NCBI RefSeq assembly: GCF_018413525.1
Contig: NZ_JAHCDD010000001.1
Coordinates: 1 to 64,000 of the forward strand
Origin: Acidovorax sp. CCYZU-2555
GTDB lineage: Bacteria; Pseudomonadota; Gammaproteobacteria; Burkholderiales; Burkholderiaceae_C
DNA: 64,000 nucleotides
Direction: 5' to 3'
Under the pieces are notes generated by a model. It ran no database searches, was not told the origin of the DNA, and worked only from the letters and a program-made list of their open reading frames with translations. This document shows positions 33,437-46,798 of this stretch, piece by piece; the first letter of the stretch is position 1, and the number at the start of each line of letters is the position of its first letter. A program made the translations under genes and the position numbers.

Positions 33437-34771
33437 TTATCCAGCGCGGGCCGCGTCGGCCAGCTGTTGGGCGCAGCGGCTGGCCTGCTGCTGATCACGC
33501 GCTTCGACCATGACCCGCAGCAGCGGCTCGGTGCCGCTGGGGCGTATCAGCACGCGGCCGGTATCGCCCAGCTCGGCCTGCACGGCGAGCAGCGTCTGGT
33601 CGAGCAGCTGGTTGTTCTTCCAGTCCTGGCTCGGAGCCAGGCGCACGTTGATCAGCACCTGGGGATACAGAGGAACGGCTTGCAGCCATTGCGCCAGCGT
33701 CCTGCCGCTGCGCACGCAGGCCTGCAGCACCTGCAAGGCGCTGATGAGACCGTCGCCCGTGGAATGGCAATCAAGCGCCAGCAGGTGGCCCGAGCCTTCG
33801 CCGCCCAGCAGCCAGCCATTGCGCGCGAGCTCTTCCAACACATAGCGGTCACCGACCTTGGCGCGCACGAAACCCACGCCCTGGGCCTTGAGCGCCGACT
33901 CCACCGCAAGGTTGGTCATCAGCGTGCCGACCACGCCAGGCACGGTCTCGCCGCGCGCGAGGCGATCGGCGGCCAGCAGATACAGCAGCTCATCGCCGTT
34001 GAACAGCCGGCCCTTGGCGTCCACGACCAGCAGGCGGTCGGCGTCGCCGTCGAGCGCAATGCCGTAATTGGCGCCATTGGCACGCACGGCGCGCACCATC
34101 GCTTCGGGATGGGTTGCACCCACGCCGTCGTTGATGTTCAGGCCGTCGGGCGCGCAGCCCATGGCGATCACTTCGGCGCCGAGTTCATGGAACACCTTGG
34201 GCGCGATCTGGTAGGCCGCGCCGTGGGCCGCATCGACCACGATCTTCAAGCCCTTGAGCGTGAGGTCGGAAGCGAACGTGCTCTTGCAGAACTCGATGTA
34301 GCGGCCTGCCGCATCTTCCAGGCGCCGGGTCTTGCCCAGCGCTGCGGAGTCGGCCCACACGGGCTCTTCCTTCAATGCGCGCTCGACGTCCTCTTCCCAG
34401 CTGTCGGGCAGCTTGCTGCCCTGGGCGCTGAAGAACTTGATGCCGTTATCGGCGAAAGGATTGTGGCTGGCGCTGATCACCACGCCCAGGCTCGCGCGCT
34501 GGGTGCGCGTGAGATAGGCCACGCCCGGCGTGGGCAAGGGTCCGAGCAGCACCACATCGACGCCCGCGGAGTTGAACCCCGACTCGAGCGCGCTTTCCAG
34601 CATGTAGCCCGAAATCCGCGTGTCCTTGCCGATCAGCACCGTCGGGCGCTCCTGCGTGCGGCGCAGCACGCGCCCTACCGCGTGCGCGAGGCGCAGCACG
34701 AAATCCGGAGTGATGGGAGTGCGACCGACAGTGCCTCGAATGCCATCGGTGCCGAAATATTCACGAGCCAT
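33437..34771 (-). CDS. glmM: Phosphoglucosamine mutase
   Basis: 444 residues. Converts glucosamine-6-phosphate to glucosamine-1-phosphate for UDP-GlcNAc, feeding peptidoglycan and lipid A. The N-terminus is [11 protein letters not shown]; the phosphoserine loop [14 protein letters not shown] has the active Ser at 102; the metal site ALDGDADR and the sugar loop GGEGSGHLL are intact; the C-terminal phosphate-binding loop is [12 protein letters not shown]. Follows folP at 40 bp, the conserved folP-glmM order. Confidence 0.96.
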   Translation of the reverse strand: MAREYFGTDGIRGTVGRTPITPDFVLRLAHAVGRVLRRTQERPTVLIGKDTRISGYMLESALESGFNSAGVDVVLLGPLPTPGVAYLTRTQRASLGVVISASHNPFADNGIKFFSAQGSKLPDSWEEDVERALKEEPVWADSAALGKTRRLEDAAGRYIEFCKSTFASDLTLKGLKIVVDAAHGAAYQIAPKVFHELGAEVIAMGCAPDGLNINDGVGATHPEAMVRAVRANGANYGIALDGDADRLLVVDAKGRLFNGDELLYLLAADRLARGETVPGVVGTLMTNLAVESALKAQGVGFVRAKVGDRYVLEELARNGWLLGGEGSGHLLALDCHSTGDGLISALQVLQACVRSGRTLAQWLQAVPLYPQVLINVRLAPSQDWKNNQLLDQTLLAVQAELGDTGRVLIRPSGTEPLLRVMVEARDQQQASRCAQQLADAARAG

Positions 34772-34811
34772 TACGAACCTTCTTGTCTCTCAATTGAATT
34801 AAAGCCGGGGG

Positions 34812-35657
34812 TCAGCCAGCCCAGGCAGCATTGTCGTTCATCGCCTGCCAGACCCTGAGCGCCATCACGGTGTCACGTACATCATGTACGCGCACAATGC
34901 GCGCGCCGCGCTCCACCGACAGCAGCGCCGCGGCGACGCTGGGAACCATGCGCTCGTCGACGGGCAGACCCGTGACCTGGCCCAGCGAACCTTTGCGCGA
35001 CCAGCCCGCCAGCAGCGGGTAGCCCAGTGCGGCCAGCTCGGGCTCGCGCGCGAGCAGCGCGAAGTTCTGCGCCACGGTCTTGCCGAAACCCGTACCCGCG
35101 TCGAGCACGATGCGCGCGCGCGCCACGCCCTGCGCTTCCAAAGCCTGCGCTGCGGCCGCGAGGAAGTCGCGCACCTGGACCACGGCGTCGCCCTGCATGT
35201 GCTCACGGTGCATGCTCTGCGGCACGCTGTGCATGTGCATCAGGCACACGCCGCATTGCGCATGCCCGGAAACCACGGCGGCCGCGCCCGGCTGGCGCAG
35301 CGCCCATATGTCGTTGATGATGTCAGCGCCCAGATCGAGCACGGCCTGCATCACTTCAGGTTTGTAGGTGTCCACCGAGATCGGCACGCCCAGCTTCACG
35401 GCTTCGCGCACCAGCGGCAGCACGCGCGCGAGCTCGTCCTCCAGCCCTACGGCCGGACTGCCCGGGCGCGTGGATTCACCGCCGATGTCGAGCATGTCGG
35501 CGCCGTCCTTGAGCAGCTGCTCGCAGTGCGCAAGCGCGGGCGCGAGGCTGTAGTGCGCCCCGCCGTCCGAGAAGGAATCGGGCGTCACGTTGACGATGCC
35601 CATCACCTGCGGACGCTCGAGGTCCAACAGGAAGCGGCTGGTCTGCCATTGCTGCAT
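34812..35657 (-). CDS. folP: Dihydropteroate synthase
   Basis: 281 residues from ATG 35657 (a GTG two codons earlier is possible). Condenses p-aminobenzoate with hydroxymethyl-dihydropterin diphosphate in folate synthesis, the sulfonamide target. Motifs: VMGIVNVTPDSFSDGG, DMLDIGGESTRPGS, ISVDTYKPEVM, DAGTGFGKT, LAGWSRKGSLG and IVRVHDV. Lies between ftsH and glmM on the same strand. Confidence 0.96.
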   Translation of the reverse strand: MQQWQTSRFLLDLERPQVMGIVNVTPDSFSDGGAHYSLAPALAHCEQLLKDGADMLDIGGESTRPGSPAVGLEDELARVLPLVREAVKLGVPISVDTYKPEVMQAVLDLGADIINDIWALRQPGAAAVVSGHAQCGVCLMHMHSVPQSMHREHMQGDAVVQVRDFLAAAAQALEAQGVARARIVLDAGTGFGKTVAQNFALLAREPELAALGYPLLAGWSRKGSLGQVTGLPVDERMVPSVAAALLSVERGARIVRVHDVRDTVMALRVWQAMNDNAAWAG

Positions 35658-35693
35658 GGTCACTGTTCCGAATTCAAAAAGTCATTACCCAAT

Positions 35694-35719
35694 AGAAAGC
35701 GGGGCCCGTAGGCCCCGCT
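35694..35719 (-). terminator. Terminator of ftsH
   Basis: AGCGGGGCC pairs with GGCCCCGCT around a short loop, followed by TTCTATT on the minus strand, between ftsH and folP. Confidence 0.7.
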
Positions 35720-35743
35720 GTCGTGCTGTTGCTACCCGAGGCG

Positions 35744-37705
35744 TCAGGCGGCGTTGGGCGCCGCAGGTGCCGCCGGTGCCGCATCTGCGCCAGGCGCAGC
35801 CGCTGCATCCGCCTTCACGGCAGGTGTACCGCCGCTGGCATCGTCGCCGCCCGACGGAGGAATGCGTGGCGTCCAGTCCTTGGGCGGACGTGGTGCACGG
35901 CCGGCCATGATGTCGTCGAGTTGATCGGCATCGATGGTTTCCCATTCGAGCATGGCCTTGGCCATGGCGTGCATCTTGTCGCTGTTGTCTTCGATCAGCT
36001 TGCGTGCGAGGTGGTACTGCTCATCGATGATGCGGCGCACTTCCTCGTCGACCTTCTGCATGGTCTGTTCGCTGACGTTGTTGGTCTTGGTCACCGAGCG
36101 GCCCAGGAACACTTCGCCTTCGTTTTCCGCATAGACCATGGGGCCCAGCGCTTCGGTCATGCCGTAGCGCGTGACCATGTCGCGCGCGATCTGCGTCGCA
36201 CGCTCGAAGTCGTTGCTCGCGCCCGTGGTCATCTGGTGCATGAACACTTCTTCGGCAATACGGCCACCAAAAAGCATCGCGATCTGGTTGAGCATGAACT
36301 CCTTGTCGAAGGAGTAGCGATCCTTCTCGGGCAAGCTCATGGTCACGCCCAGCGCACGGCCGCGCGGAATGATCGTGACCTTGTGCACGGGATCGCACTT
36401 GGGCAGCAGCTTGCCGATCAGGGCATGGCCGGCTTCGTGGTAGGCCGTGTTGCGGCGCTCTTCCTCGGGCATGACCATGGACTTGCGCTCGGGGCCCATG
36501 ATGATCTTGTCCTTGGCCTTCTCGAAGTCCTGCATTTCAACGGTGCGCGCATTGCGGCGCGCGGCCATCAGCGCGGCTTCGTTGCACAGGTTGGCCAGAT
36601 CGGCACCCGACATGCCGGGCGTGCCGCGGGCGATGATGCCGGGGTTCACGTCCTGGCTCACGGGAATCTTGCGCATGTGCACGTTGAGGATCTGCTCGCG
36701 GCCACGGATGTCGGGCAGCGTCACATAGACCTGGCGGTCGAAGCGACCGGGACGCAGCAGCGCCGCATCGAGAATGTCGGGGCGGTTGGTGGCAGCCACC
36801 ACGATCACGCCCATGTTGGTCTCGAAGCCGTCCATCTCGACCAGCATCTGGTTCAGAGTCTGTTCGCGCTCGTCATTGCCGCCGCCCACGCCCGCGCCAC
36901 GCTGGCGACCGACCGCGTCGATTTCATCGATGAAGATGATGCAGGGAGCGTTCTTCTTGGCGTTGTCGAACATGTCGCGCACGCGGGCCGCGCCCACGCC
37001 GACGAACATTTCAACGAAGTCGGAACCCGAGATGCTGAAGAACGGCACCTTGGCTTCGCCGGCGATCGACTTGGCCAGCAGGGTCTTGCCGGTACCCGGA
37101 GGGCCGACCAGCAGCAGACCGCGCGGAATGCGGCCGCCGAGCTTCTGGAACTTGCTCGGGTCCTTCAGGAAGTCGACGACTTCCTTGACTTCTTCCTTGG
37201 CTTCGTCGCAACCGGCGACATCGGCGAACGTCACGGTGTTGTTGTTCTCGTCGAGCATGCGCGCCTTGCTCTTGCCGAAGCTGAATGCGCCGCCCTTGCC
37301 GCCGCCTTGCATCTGACGCATGAAGTACACCCACACGCCGATCAACAGCAGCATGGGGCCCCAGCTCACAAGCAGCGACATCAGGAGTGAACCTTCTTCG
37401 CGTGGCTTGACGTCGAACTTGACGTTATTGGCGATCAGGTCGCCCACCAGACCGCGGTCCAGGTAGGTGGCCGTCGTGCGCAGCTTGGAGCCGTCCGCCG
37501 CGACAGCGACGATCTCGGTGCCGCCCTGTCCTTCCTGGATGGTCGCACTCTTGATGCGGTTGTTGCGAACTTCTTCCAGAAATTCGGAATAGCCGATGTG
37601 ACCGGACGCAGCGCTGGTACGGGTGTCAAATTGTTTGAACACCGTAAACAGCACCATGGCGATGACCAGCCACACGGCAATTTTTGAAAACCACTGATTG
37701 TTCAA
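35744..37705 (-). CDS. ftsH: ATP-dependent zinc metalloprotease FtsH
   Basis: 653-residue membrane-anchored AAA+ protease that degrades misfolded membrane proteins and regulators such as LpxC. Two N-terminal membrane helices (about 7-25 and 107-128) flank a periplasmic domain; Walker A GPPGTGKT is at 201-208, Walker [10 protein letters not shown] follows, the second region of homology is present, and the zinc site HEAGH is at 423-427. The C-terminus is a low-complexity Ala/Pro tail. The start is TTG 37705 with CTGGAG six bases upstream. No ATG fits. Confidence 0.96.
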   Translation of the reverse strand: MNNQWFSKIAVWLVIAMVLFTVFKQFDTRTSAASGHIGYSEFLEEVRNNRIKSATIQEGQGGTEIVAVAADGSKLRTTATYLDRGLVGDLIANNVKFDVKPREEGSLLMSLLVSWGPMLLLIGVWVYFMRQMQGGGKGGAFSFGKSKARMLDENNNTVTFADVAGCDEAKEEVKEVVDFLKDPSKFQKLGGRIPRGLLLVGPPGTGKTLLAKSIAGEAKVPFFSISGSDFVEMFVGVGAARVRDMFDNAKKNAPCIIFIDEIDAVGRQRGAGVGGGNDEREQTLNQMLVEMDGFETNMGVIVVAATNRPDILDAALLRPGRFDRQVYVTLPDIRGREQILNVHMRKIPVSQDVNPGIIARGTPGMSGADLANLCNEAALMAARRNARTVEMQDFEKAKDKIIMGPERKSMVMPEEERRNTAYHEAGHALIGKLLPKCDPVHKVTIIPRGRALGVTMSLPEKDRYSFDKEFMLNQIAMLFGGRIAEEVFMHQMTTGASNDFERATQIARDMVTRYGMTEALGPMVYAENEGEVFLGRSVTKTNNVSEQTMQKVDEEVRRIIDEQYHLARKLIEDNSDKMHAMAKAMLEWETIDADQLDDIMAGRAPRPPKDWTPRIPPSGGDDASGGTPAVKADAAAAPGADAAPAAPAAPNAA

Positions 37706-37890
37706 GCGGGGCTCCAGATGGAATGCAGAGAAAGAGTCACGAAATCTTCATGGCTTATTTGGGGACCATTTTAGGTGCTTCAAGGCGATGCACCCTTAAT
37801 TCCCTTGATGTCGCGCAGACGCGCAGGGCATTCGAGGGTATTCCCTGGGCAAATGCGGGGCTGCGAGACTGCGCGGATCGGGCATTGCGC

Positions 37891-38544
37891 CTACTTCAGA
37901 CCCATGCCGACCAGAAAGGTTTCCGACGACTTGACACGCGAGGACTTGGGCTTGATCGGCTTGACGGTCTTGAACGTCTGCTTGAACAGCTCCACCAGCT
38001 CGCTGTAGCCGCTGCCGTGGAACAGCTTCACCACCAGCGCGCCCTCGGGCTTCATGTGCTGCTTGGTGAAATCGACGGCCAACTCGACCAGCAACGCGAT
38101 GCGCGCGGCGTCGGTCGCGTCATTACCCGACAAATTTGGTGCCATATCGGACACCACCACATTGACCTTCTTGCCTTCGAGCAAGGCCTCGAGTTCGGCC
38201 AGCACCGACTCCTCGCGGAAATCGCCCTGAAGGAAGTGCACGCCCTCGATGGGCTCCATGTGCAGCAGGTCCAGGCCGATGATGCGGCCGTTGAGCTCGC
38301 CCACCGCCGCGCCCTTGGGCGACAGCTTGCGGCGTACGTACTGGCTCCAGGCCCCGGGCGTGCAGCCCAGATCGACCACGAAATCGCCGGGACGGATCAG
38401 CCCCAGCTGCTCGTCGATCTCCTTGAGCTTGTAGGCCGCACGGGCGCGAAAGCCCTCAATTTTGGCGAGCTTGACATAGGTATCGTTGACATGGTCGTTG
38501 AGCCATGCCTTATTGACCTTCTTGCTTTTGGTCTTGGTTTTCAT
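37891..38544 (-). CDS. rlmE: 23S rRNA (uridine2552-2'-O) methyltransferase
   Basis: 217 residues, RrmJ/FtsJ. The K-D-K-E methyltransferase is recognisable from [19 protein letters not shown], the SAM loop [34 protein letters not shown] and [16 protein letters not shown]. It modifies the 23S A-loop late in 50S assembly. Upstream of ftsH as usual and divergent from yhbY, with 32 bp between the starts. Confidence 0.96.
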   Translation of the reverse strand: MKTKTKSKKVNKAWLNDHVNDTYVKLAKIEGFRARAAYKLKEIDEQLGLIRPGDFVVDLGCTPGAWSQYVRRKLSPKGAAVGELNGRIIGLDLLHMEPIEGVHFLQGDFREESVLAELEALLEGKKVNVVVSDMAPNLSGNDATDAARIALLVELAVDFTKQHMKPEGALVVKLFHGSGYSELVELFKQTFKTVKPIKPKSSRVKSSETFLVGMGLK

Positions 38545-38576
38545 ACTGATTACGTCCTGCCTAGATAATACGGGCC

Positions 38577-39053
38577 ATGCCCCAAATTCAATTGACTCCC
38601 GCCGAGCGCCGGGAACACCGCGCCAACGCCCACCATCTCGACCCCGTGGTCATGATCGGTGGCGACGGCCTCACGCCCGCCGTGCAAAAAGAGATCGACG
38701 CGGCGCTCAATGCGCACGGTCTGATCAAGGTCCGCGTCTTCAATGACGATCGCGCCGCACGCGACCAGGTCTATCAACAACTCGCCGAAGAACTCAGCGC
38801 CGCACCGATCCAGCACATCGGCAAGCTGCTGGTGCTGTGGCGCCCGATTCCCGAAAAGGAAAAGACCGTCGATGAGGACCGCATGGCCGGCCCGCGCGAC
38901 GTCAAGGTGCTCAAGTTCAGCTCGCGCGGCGGCCAGCGCCCCGAAGTCAAGCAACTGCGCGTGCTGGGCAACCAGCGCCTGACCGCAGGCGGCATGGTCA
39001 AACGCGCCAAAGTGAAGCAAAAGTCTGTCAAAAAACGCCAACAAGGCGACTAA
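38577..39053 (+). CDS. yhbY: YhbY-family ribosome assembly RNA-binding protein
   Basis: 158 residues. The CRM domain (about 1-100) carries [39 protein letters not shown] and the C-terminal [14 protein letters not shown] basic tail of about 45 residues ([17 protein letters not shown]) extends beyond the E. coli length, common in betaproteobacteria. It acts in 50S assembly, consistent with its position next to rlmE. Confidence 0.94.
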   Translation: MPQIQLTPAERREHRANAHHLDPVVMIGGDGLTPAVQKEIDAALNAHGLIKVRVFNDDRAARDQVYQQLAEELSAAPIQHIGKLLVLWRPIPEKEKTVDEDRMAGPRDVKVLKFSSRGGQRPEVKQLRVLGNQRLTAGGMVKRAKVKQKSVKKRQQGD

Positions 39054-39074
39054 AGTCTTGTTGTTGCGCTGCCC

Positions 39075-40478
39075 ATGAACGCCATTTCGAATATTCCAGC
39101 GCGCGAGCGCCATGTCATCTGCATGAAGTGGGGCACGAAATACGGCCCTGAATACGTCAACCGGCTCTACGCCATGGTGCGGCGCAATCTGCAAGGTGAT
39201 TTTCGCTTTATCTGCCTGACCGATGACAGCAAGGGGATTCGCGCCGAGGTCGAGTGCCTGCCGATTCCCTCGCTGGACCTGCCTGCAGGCCTGCCCGAGC
39301 GCGGCTGGACCAAGCTCGCCACCTTCACGCCCGACCTCCATGGTCTGCGCGGCACGGCGCTGTTTCTCGACGTGGACGTGGTCGTCACCGGCCCGCTCGA
39401 CGAGTTCTTCACGCAGCCGGGCGAGTTCCTGATCATCCACGACTACAAGCGCCCTTGGCGAATCACGGGCAATTCGTCCGTGTACCGCTGGGAGCTGGGT
39501 GCGCACCCCGACGTGCTCGCGTACTTCCGCAGCCACTTCGAGGAAATCCGCAAGCAGTTCCGCAACGAGCAGGCCTATCTGTCCGACTTCCTGCACCGCC
39601 AGGGCAAGCTGCAGTACTGGCCCAGCGAATGGTGCCCGAGCTTCAAGTACCACGGCATTCCGGCCTGGCCGACGAACTACTGGAAAGCGCCATTCGTGCC
39701 CGCAGGCGCGCGCGTGGTGATTTTCCATGGCGAATGCAATCCGCCCGACGCCCTGGCCGGCCGGCGCAACCGGCGCTTTCGGTACATCTTGCCCGCGACC
39801 TGGGTTGCCGACTACTGGCACGAGGGATTCTTGCGGGCGCCCTGCGCCCTGGCAGACAAAAAAGGCGGTTCCTTGGAACCGCCTTTTTTTTGTGCCGACG
39901 CGCCGGCGCGTCGCCGCCTTCAGCGCTGTGCGCAGGTACGCCATAAGACCCGCAAGGCGCAAAGCCATTGCACCGCATACATCAGCGTGCCGACGCTGTG
40001 CCACAGCTTCAGATCCTGCCTGGCCACGATGCGCGGCGAGACGCCGAACTGCACCAGCAGTGCCAGCAGCATGCCGACGATCACCCAGACCAGCACATCG
40101 CGCGCCCAGGGCTCTTCGGCCTCGGCGTGGCGGCGCTTGGCCAGCACCAGCAGCAAGGCGGTGCAGGCCACCGACACCCAGGTCTGGGCCGTGAACAGCG
40201 TGGCCGCCATGCGCCCCGCCATCGACGGCGAAGGCAGATGGGCGAACAGCAGCGGCACGACGATGAAGCCGACGACGCTCAGCCCGCCCCACCACAGCGC
40301 GGCGGCAAGCGCCGGCAGGCGCTCGGCGAGCTGGGAAGCGAATTTCGCCATCGCCTGGCTCAGAGGTAGCGCACCGCCACCACTTCGTAGCGGCGCAGGC
40401 CGCCCGGGGCCTGGACTTCGGCGGTGTCGCCCTCTTCCTTGCCGATCAGCGCGCGCGCGATCGGGCTGGAGATGTTGA
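39075..40478 (+). CDS. Glycosyltransferase-like protein running through its terminator
   Basis: The first ~260 residues form a coherent protein with glycosyltransferase traits: [32 protein letters not shown], the DxD motif [16 protein letters not shown] and [12 protein letters not shown], ending about WVADYWHEG. It then meets no stop: the frame reads through the hairpin at 39858-39891 and on in antisense over the DUF4149 gene and into greA to 40478. The tail beyond about residue 260 has shadow composition. The original stop was probably near 39835-39855; mutation, a frameshift or an assembly error removed it. Transcripts ending at the terminator would lack a stop codon. Confidence 0.65.
   Translation: MNAISNIPARERHVICMKWGTKYGPEYVNRLYAMVRRNLQGDFRFICLTDDSKGIRAEVECLPIPSLDLPAGLPERGWTKLATFTPDLHGLRGTALFLDVDVVVTGPLDEFFTQPGEFLIIHDYKRPWRITGNSSVYRWELGAHPDVLAYFRSHFEEIRKQFRNEQAYLSDFLHRQGKLQYWPSEWCPSFKYHGIPAWPTNYWKAPFVPAGARVVIFHGECNPPDALAGRRNRRFRYILPATWVADYWHEGFLRAPCALADKKGGSLEPPFFCADAPARRRLQRCAQVRHKTRKAQSHCTAYISVPTLCHSFRSCLATMRGETPNCTSSASSMPTITQTSTSRAQGSSASAWRRLASTSSKAVQATDTQVWAVNSVAAMRPAIDGEGRWANSSGTTMKPTTLSPPHHSAAASAGRRSASWEANFAIAWLRGSAPPPLRSGAGRPGPGLRRCRPLPCRSARARSGWRC
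39858..39891. terminator. Bidirectional terminator between the glycosyltransferase and DUF4149 genes
   Basis: AAAAAAGGCGGTTCC, loop TT, GGAACCGCC, then eight T; the reverse direction also ends in a T-run. It lies inside the open frame of the glycosyltransferase ORF. Confidence 0.88.
39920..40351 (-). CDS. DUF4149 domain-containing membrane protein
   Basis: 143 residues with four membrane helices (for example [20 protein letters not shown] and [19 protein letters not shown]). LWWGGL near the first helix and a histidine in [16 protein letters not shown] are typical of the DUF4149 family, related in form to CopD-like proteins. Starts eight bases after greA stops, so probably cotranscribed with it. 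Function unknown. Confidence 0.88.
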   Translation of the reverse strand: MAKFASQLAERLPALAAALWWGGLSVVGFIVVPLLFAHLPSPSMAGRMAATLFTAQTWVSVACTALLLVLAKRRHAEAEEPWARDVLVWVIVGMLLALLVQFGVSPRIVARQDLKLWHSVGTLMYAVQWLCALRVLWRTCAQR

Positions 40479-40836
40479 TCAGGCCTTGCTTCAGATCGGC
40501 TTCGTCCTCGCCCACGATCTGGTAAGTCACGCTGTCGCCGGTCTTCTCGTCTTCGAGGTCGACGGTGGCGCCGAACACCACGCGGCCGCCCGCGTCAACG
40601 GCGGTGGGGTCGATGATCTGCGCGGCCGAGAGCTTGCCTTCGACTTCGAGGATGCGGCCTTCGATGAAGCCCTGGCGGTCCTTGGCGGCTTCGTATTCGG
40701 CGTTTTCGCTCAGGTCGCCCTGGGCGCGCGCTTCGGCGATCGCCTGGATCACGCTGGGGCGCTCCACGGTCTTCAGACGGTGCAGCTCGGTCTTGAGTTT
40801 TTCCGCACCGCGCTTGGTAATAGGGATGGTGTTCAT
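40360..40836 (-). CDS. greA: Transcription elongation factor GreA
   Basis: 158 residues. The coiled-coil N-terminus has the acidic tip [20 protein letters not shown], whose Asp-Leu-Ser-Glu-Asn activates RNA polymerase cleavage of backtracked RNA; the FKBP-like C-terminal domain includes [16 protein letters not shown]. Standard length. GGAGATTCAAC precedes the ATG. Downstream of carB but separated from it by a terminator. Confidence 0.97.
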   Translation of the reverse strand: MNTIPITKRGAEKLKTELHRLKTVERPSVIQAIAEARAQGDLSENAEYEAAKDRQGFIEGRILEVEGKLSAAQIIDPTAVDAGGRVVFGATVDLEDEKTGDSVTYQIVGEDEADLKQGLINISSPIARALIGKEEGDTAEVQAPGGLRRYEVVAVRYL

Positions 40837-40948
40837 TGTTGAATCTCCACGTTCAGCATGTTCCGCGCCGGGCGCGGCAATTCATAAAAAAACCAGCGGA
40901 TGCCCGGGACACGGGGCTGCGTTGCCTGGGAGCGATCGCTGCCCCCAA

Positions 40949-40982
40949 AAGCAAACCGCCGCACGTTGCCGCGCGGCGGTTT
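40949..40982 (-). terminator. Terminator of carAB
   Basis: AAACCGCCGC pairs with GCGGCGGTTT around a 10-base loop, followed on the minus strand by GCTTTTGG. The remainder of the 40837-41046 gap should contain the greA promoter. Confidence 0.75.
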
Positions 40983-41046
40983 CTGGTCATGGGGTCATTA
41001 TGCCGCGATTGGCGCGGCATTCACCCGGTATAACCCGGCCTGGCGT

Positions 41047-44294
<3,248 letters not shown>

Positions 44295-44295
<1 letters not shown>

Positions 44296-45470
44296 TATTT
44301 ATTCTCCTGGGCCTTGGCCATCAATGCCGTGAAGCGGTCAAACATGTACGCGATGTCGTGCGGGCCGGGCGACGCTTCGGGGTGACCCTGGAAGCAGAAC
44401 GCGGGCTTGTCGGTGCGCTCCAGGCCTTGCAGCGTGCCGTCGAACAGGCTCACGTGCGTGGGGCGCAGGTTGGCCGGCAGCGATTCCATTTCGACCGCGA
44501 AGCCGTGGTTCTGGCTGGTGATGCTCACGCGGCCGGTGTCGAGGTCCTTGACCGGGTGGTTCGCGCCATGGTGGCTGTTGGCCATCTTGAACGTGGTCGC
44601 GCCCGAAGCCAGGGCCATGATCTGGTGGCCCAGGCAAATGCCGAACGTGGGCACGCCGGCCTCGATCAGCTCCTTGGTCGCCTGGATGGCGTAGTCGCAA
44701 GGCTGTGGATCGCCAGGGCCGTTCGACAGGAACACGCCATCGGGATGGAGTGCCAGCACGTCGGCGGCCGAAGTCTGGGCCGGCACCACCGTGAGCTTGC
44801 AGCCGCGTTCGGCGAGCATGCGCAGGATGTTGAGCTTGACACCGAAGTCATAGGCAACGACGTGGAAGCGCGGCGCGGTCTGCTGACCATAGCCCTGTCC
44901 CAGTTGCCATTCGGTCTGGTCCCAGGTGTAGGTCTTGGTCGTGGACACCACCTTGGCGAGGTCCAGGCCCTTCATCGACGGCGCGGCCTTGGCGGCTGCC
45001 AGTGCGGCGGCGATGCGCTCGGGCGTCACGCTTTCGCCTTCGGCCAGGCCGACGATCGCACCGTTTTGCGCACCCTTGTCGCGCAGCAGGCGCGTGAGCT
45101 TGCGGGTATCGATGTTGGCGATGGCGACGGTGTTCTCGCGCACCAGGTACTGGGGCAAGGTGTGGGTCAAGCGAAAGTTGCTTGCCAGCAGCGGCAGATC
45201 CTTGATGATCAAACCTGCGGCGTGGACTTTTTCAGCCTCGATGTCCTCGGCGTTGACACCATAGTTGCCAATATGCGGATACGTGAGGGTCACGATCTGC
45301 TGGCAATAGCTTGGGTCGGTGAGGATTTCTTGGTAGCCGGTGATCGCGGTGTTGAACACCACTTCGCCGACGGTGGTGCCGACTGCACCGATCGAGTTGC
45401 CGATAAAGACCGTGCCGTCTGCGAGCGCCAGGATGGCTGGGGGGAAGGATCCCTTGAGAGACAAAAGCAC
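44295..45470 (-). CDS. carA: Carbamoyl-phosphate synthase small subunit
   Basis: 391 residues. Class I glutamine amidotransferase feeding ammonia to CarB. The N-terminal domain has [17 protein letters not shown] and [12 protein letters not shown]; the nucleophile cysteine is in [14 protein letters not shown], with the catalytic His/Glu in [13 protein letters not shown]. Start is GTG 45470 with GGAGAA five bases upstream. First gene of carAB. Confidence 0.97.
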
Positions 45471-45506
45471 TGGGTTCTCCGGTTCTAATTACGGTTACGC
45501 CCAGCG

Positions 45507-45527
45507 AGCCTAGACGTGAGTCTGGCT
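45507..45527 (-). promoter_or_regulatory. Hairpin in the carA leader
   Basis: AGCCAGAC (45527-45520) pairs with GTCTAGGCT (45515-45507) with one bulge, 37 bases before the carA start, in an mRNA leader of about 120 nt if the -10 at 45597-45602 is used. No T-run follows, so it is not an obvious attenuator. Confidence 0.3.
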
Positions 45528-45596
45528 ATAGCTTGTGTTGCGGGGGAAGGCTCGAAGCGGCGCTAGGCGTAGATGTGGAATGCTTGAAAGCCGCCC

Positions 45597-45602
45597 ATTA
45601 TA
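45597..45602 (-). promoter_or_regulatory. -10 box of the carA promoter
   Basis: Perfect TATAAT on the minus strand, about 125 bases upstream of the carA start. No convincing -35 at 17 bp was identified. Confidence 0.5.
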
Positions 45603-45736
45603 GCCGTGTGCCATGACAGGCCCGTGGCCGGGCCGGGGATTACCCGAGAGCGCAGGAGACCTATAGGCGCCCGTTGCGCGCGTTTGCAATGCGCCTTGCC
45701 AACGTCCGTTACGTCTTTAAAACGAATAACTAATGG

Positions 45737-45976
45737 CCGTTCGCCCTGAGCTTGTCGAAGGGCGTCTCCATCCTCGGCCAGCGCGCCCATTCATCCTTCG
45801 ACGCGGCCGGCGAGGCAAGCTCAGGACGAACGGGATTTTTAGGCCTTGCCTGGCTCTGTTTCCTTCAAACGCATTGCAAGGCTTCGCCTCGCTTACCCCG
45901 CTCAGGGCGAACGGGGAAAACCGTTCGTGGTGAGCCTGCCTGGGCGGACCCGTCGAACCATGAACGGCCTGCCCTA
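45737..45976. repeat. REP-like inverted repeats
   Basis: CGTTCGCCCTGAGCTTGTCG (45738 onward) recurs inverted as CAAGCTCAGGACGAACGG (about 45816-45833), and again as CTCAGGGCGAACGG (45901-45914) facing CCGTTCGTGGTGAGCC (45921 onward) with GTCGAACCATGAACGG further on. These are members of the widespread TTCGACAAGCTCAGGGCGAAC repeat family of proteobacterial intergenic regions. No gene lies between 45471 and 46015. Confidence 0.75.
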
Positions 45977-45982
45977 CAGTCC

Positions 45983-46024
45983 CGCGCCTAGCCGGCCGCG
46001 CCTAGCCGGCCGCGCCTAGCCGGC
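45983..46024. repeat. 14-bp tandem repeat x3 at the methyltransferase 3' end
   Basis: The unit GCGCCTAGCCGGCC occurs three times in tandem. The last copy contains the TAG stop codon of the gene at 46016-46792. Confidence 0.85.
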
Positions 46025-46792
46025 CGCGCTCAGCGCACTCGCATGCAGACAGATCGCGGCTGCGGCCGCCACATTGAGCGACTCCTCGCCGCCGGGCTGG
46101 CCAATGCGCACCTGCAGCGCCGCGCGCGCTTCGACGGCAGGGCCCACGCCCTGCCCTTCATGGCCCATGGCCCAGGCGCAAGGCCAGGGAAGTTCTGTGT
46201 GCTGGATCAGCTTGCCCTGGTGCGAGCTGGTGACGATCAGCGGCACCTGCAGCGCGTCCAGCGCTTCGACATCGACAGACTCGACCAGATGCAGGCCGAA
46301 ATGCGCGCCCATGCCCGCGCGCAAGACTTTCTGGCTCCACAGCGCGGCCGTGCCCTTGAGCGCGACCACCTGCAGGAAACCGAAAGCCGCGGCGCTGCGC
46401 AGGATGGAACCCACATTGCCCGCGTCCTGCACGCGGTCCAGCACCACGGTCGCCAGGCCCGGCTGGGGCGTCTGGCCCGGCAGCCATTCGAGCAGATAGC
46501 CCATGCGCGCCGGCGACTCGAGGCCGCTGATGTCGGCGAACAGCGCATCGGCCAGCACCACCACCTTGTCGGCGGCCTGCACCCATTCGGCGGGCGCCTG
46601 CGGCCAGAACGATTCGGCGAACACCGCGACCTTGGGGCGCAGACCACGCGCCAGCGCAGCGCGGCACAGATGGTCGCCTTCGAGCCAGACCTGGCCCTGC
46701 TTGCGGTAGGCCGTGCTGTCGTGGGAGAGCTTGCGCAGCTCCTTGACGAAGGCGTTGTCACGCGAATGGATGGGGGTCACAGGTGAAGTCAT
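46016..46792 (-). CDS. SpoU/TrmH-family RNA 2'-O-methyltransferase
   Basis: 258 residues. Substrate-binding N-terminus (SRDNAFVKELRKLSHDSTAY, then WLEGDHLCRAAL) and a trefoil-knot SPOUT domain with the three motifs VVLDRVQDAGNVGSILRSAA, WAMGHEGQGVG and IGQPGGEESLNVAAAAAIC. Likely methylates a ribose in rRNA or tRNA; the exact target cannot be read from sequence. Lies 6 bp after rnhB. The stop codon falls in the 14-bp tandem repeat. Confidence 0.9.
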   Translation of the reverse strand: MTSPVTPIHSRDNAFVKELRKLSHDSTAYRKQGQVWLEGDHLCRAALARGLRPKVAVFAESFWPQAPAEWVQAADKVVVLADALFADISGLESPARMGYLLEWLPGQTPQPGLATVVLDRVQDAGNVGSILRSAAAFGFLQVVALKGTAALWSQKVLRAGMGAHFGLHLVESVDVEALDALQVPLIVTSSHQGKLIQHTELPWPCAWAMGHEGQGVGPAVEARAALQVRIGQPGGEESLNVAAAAAICLHASALSAAG

Positions 46793-46798
46793 GGCCGT

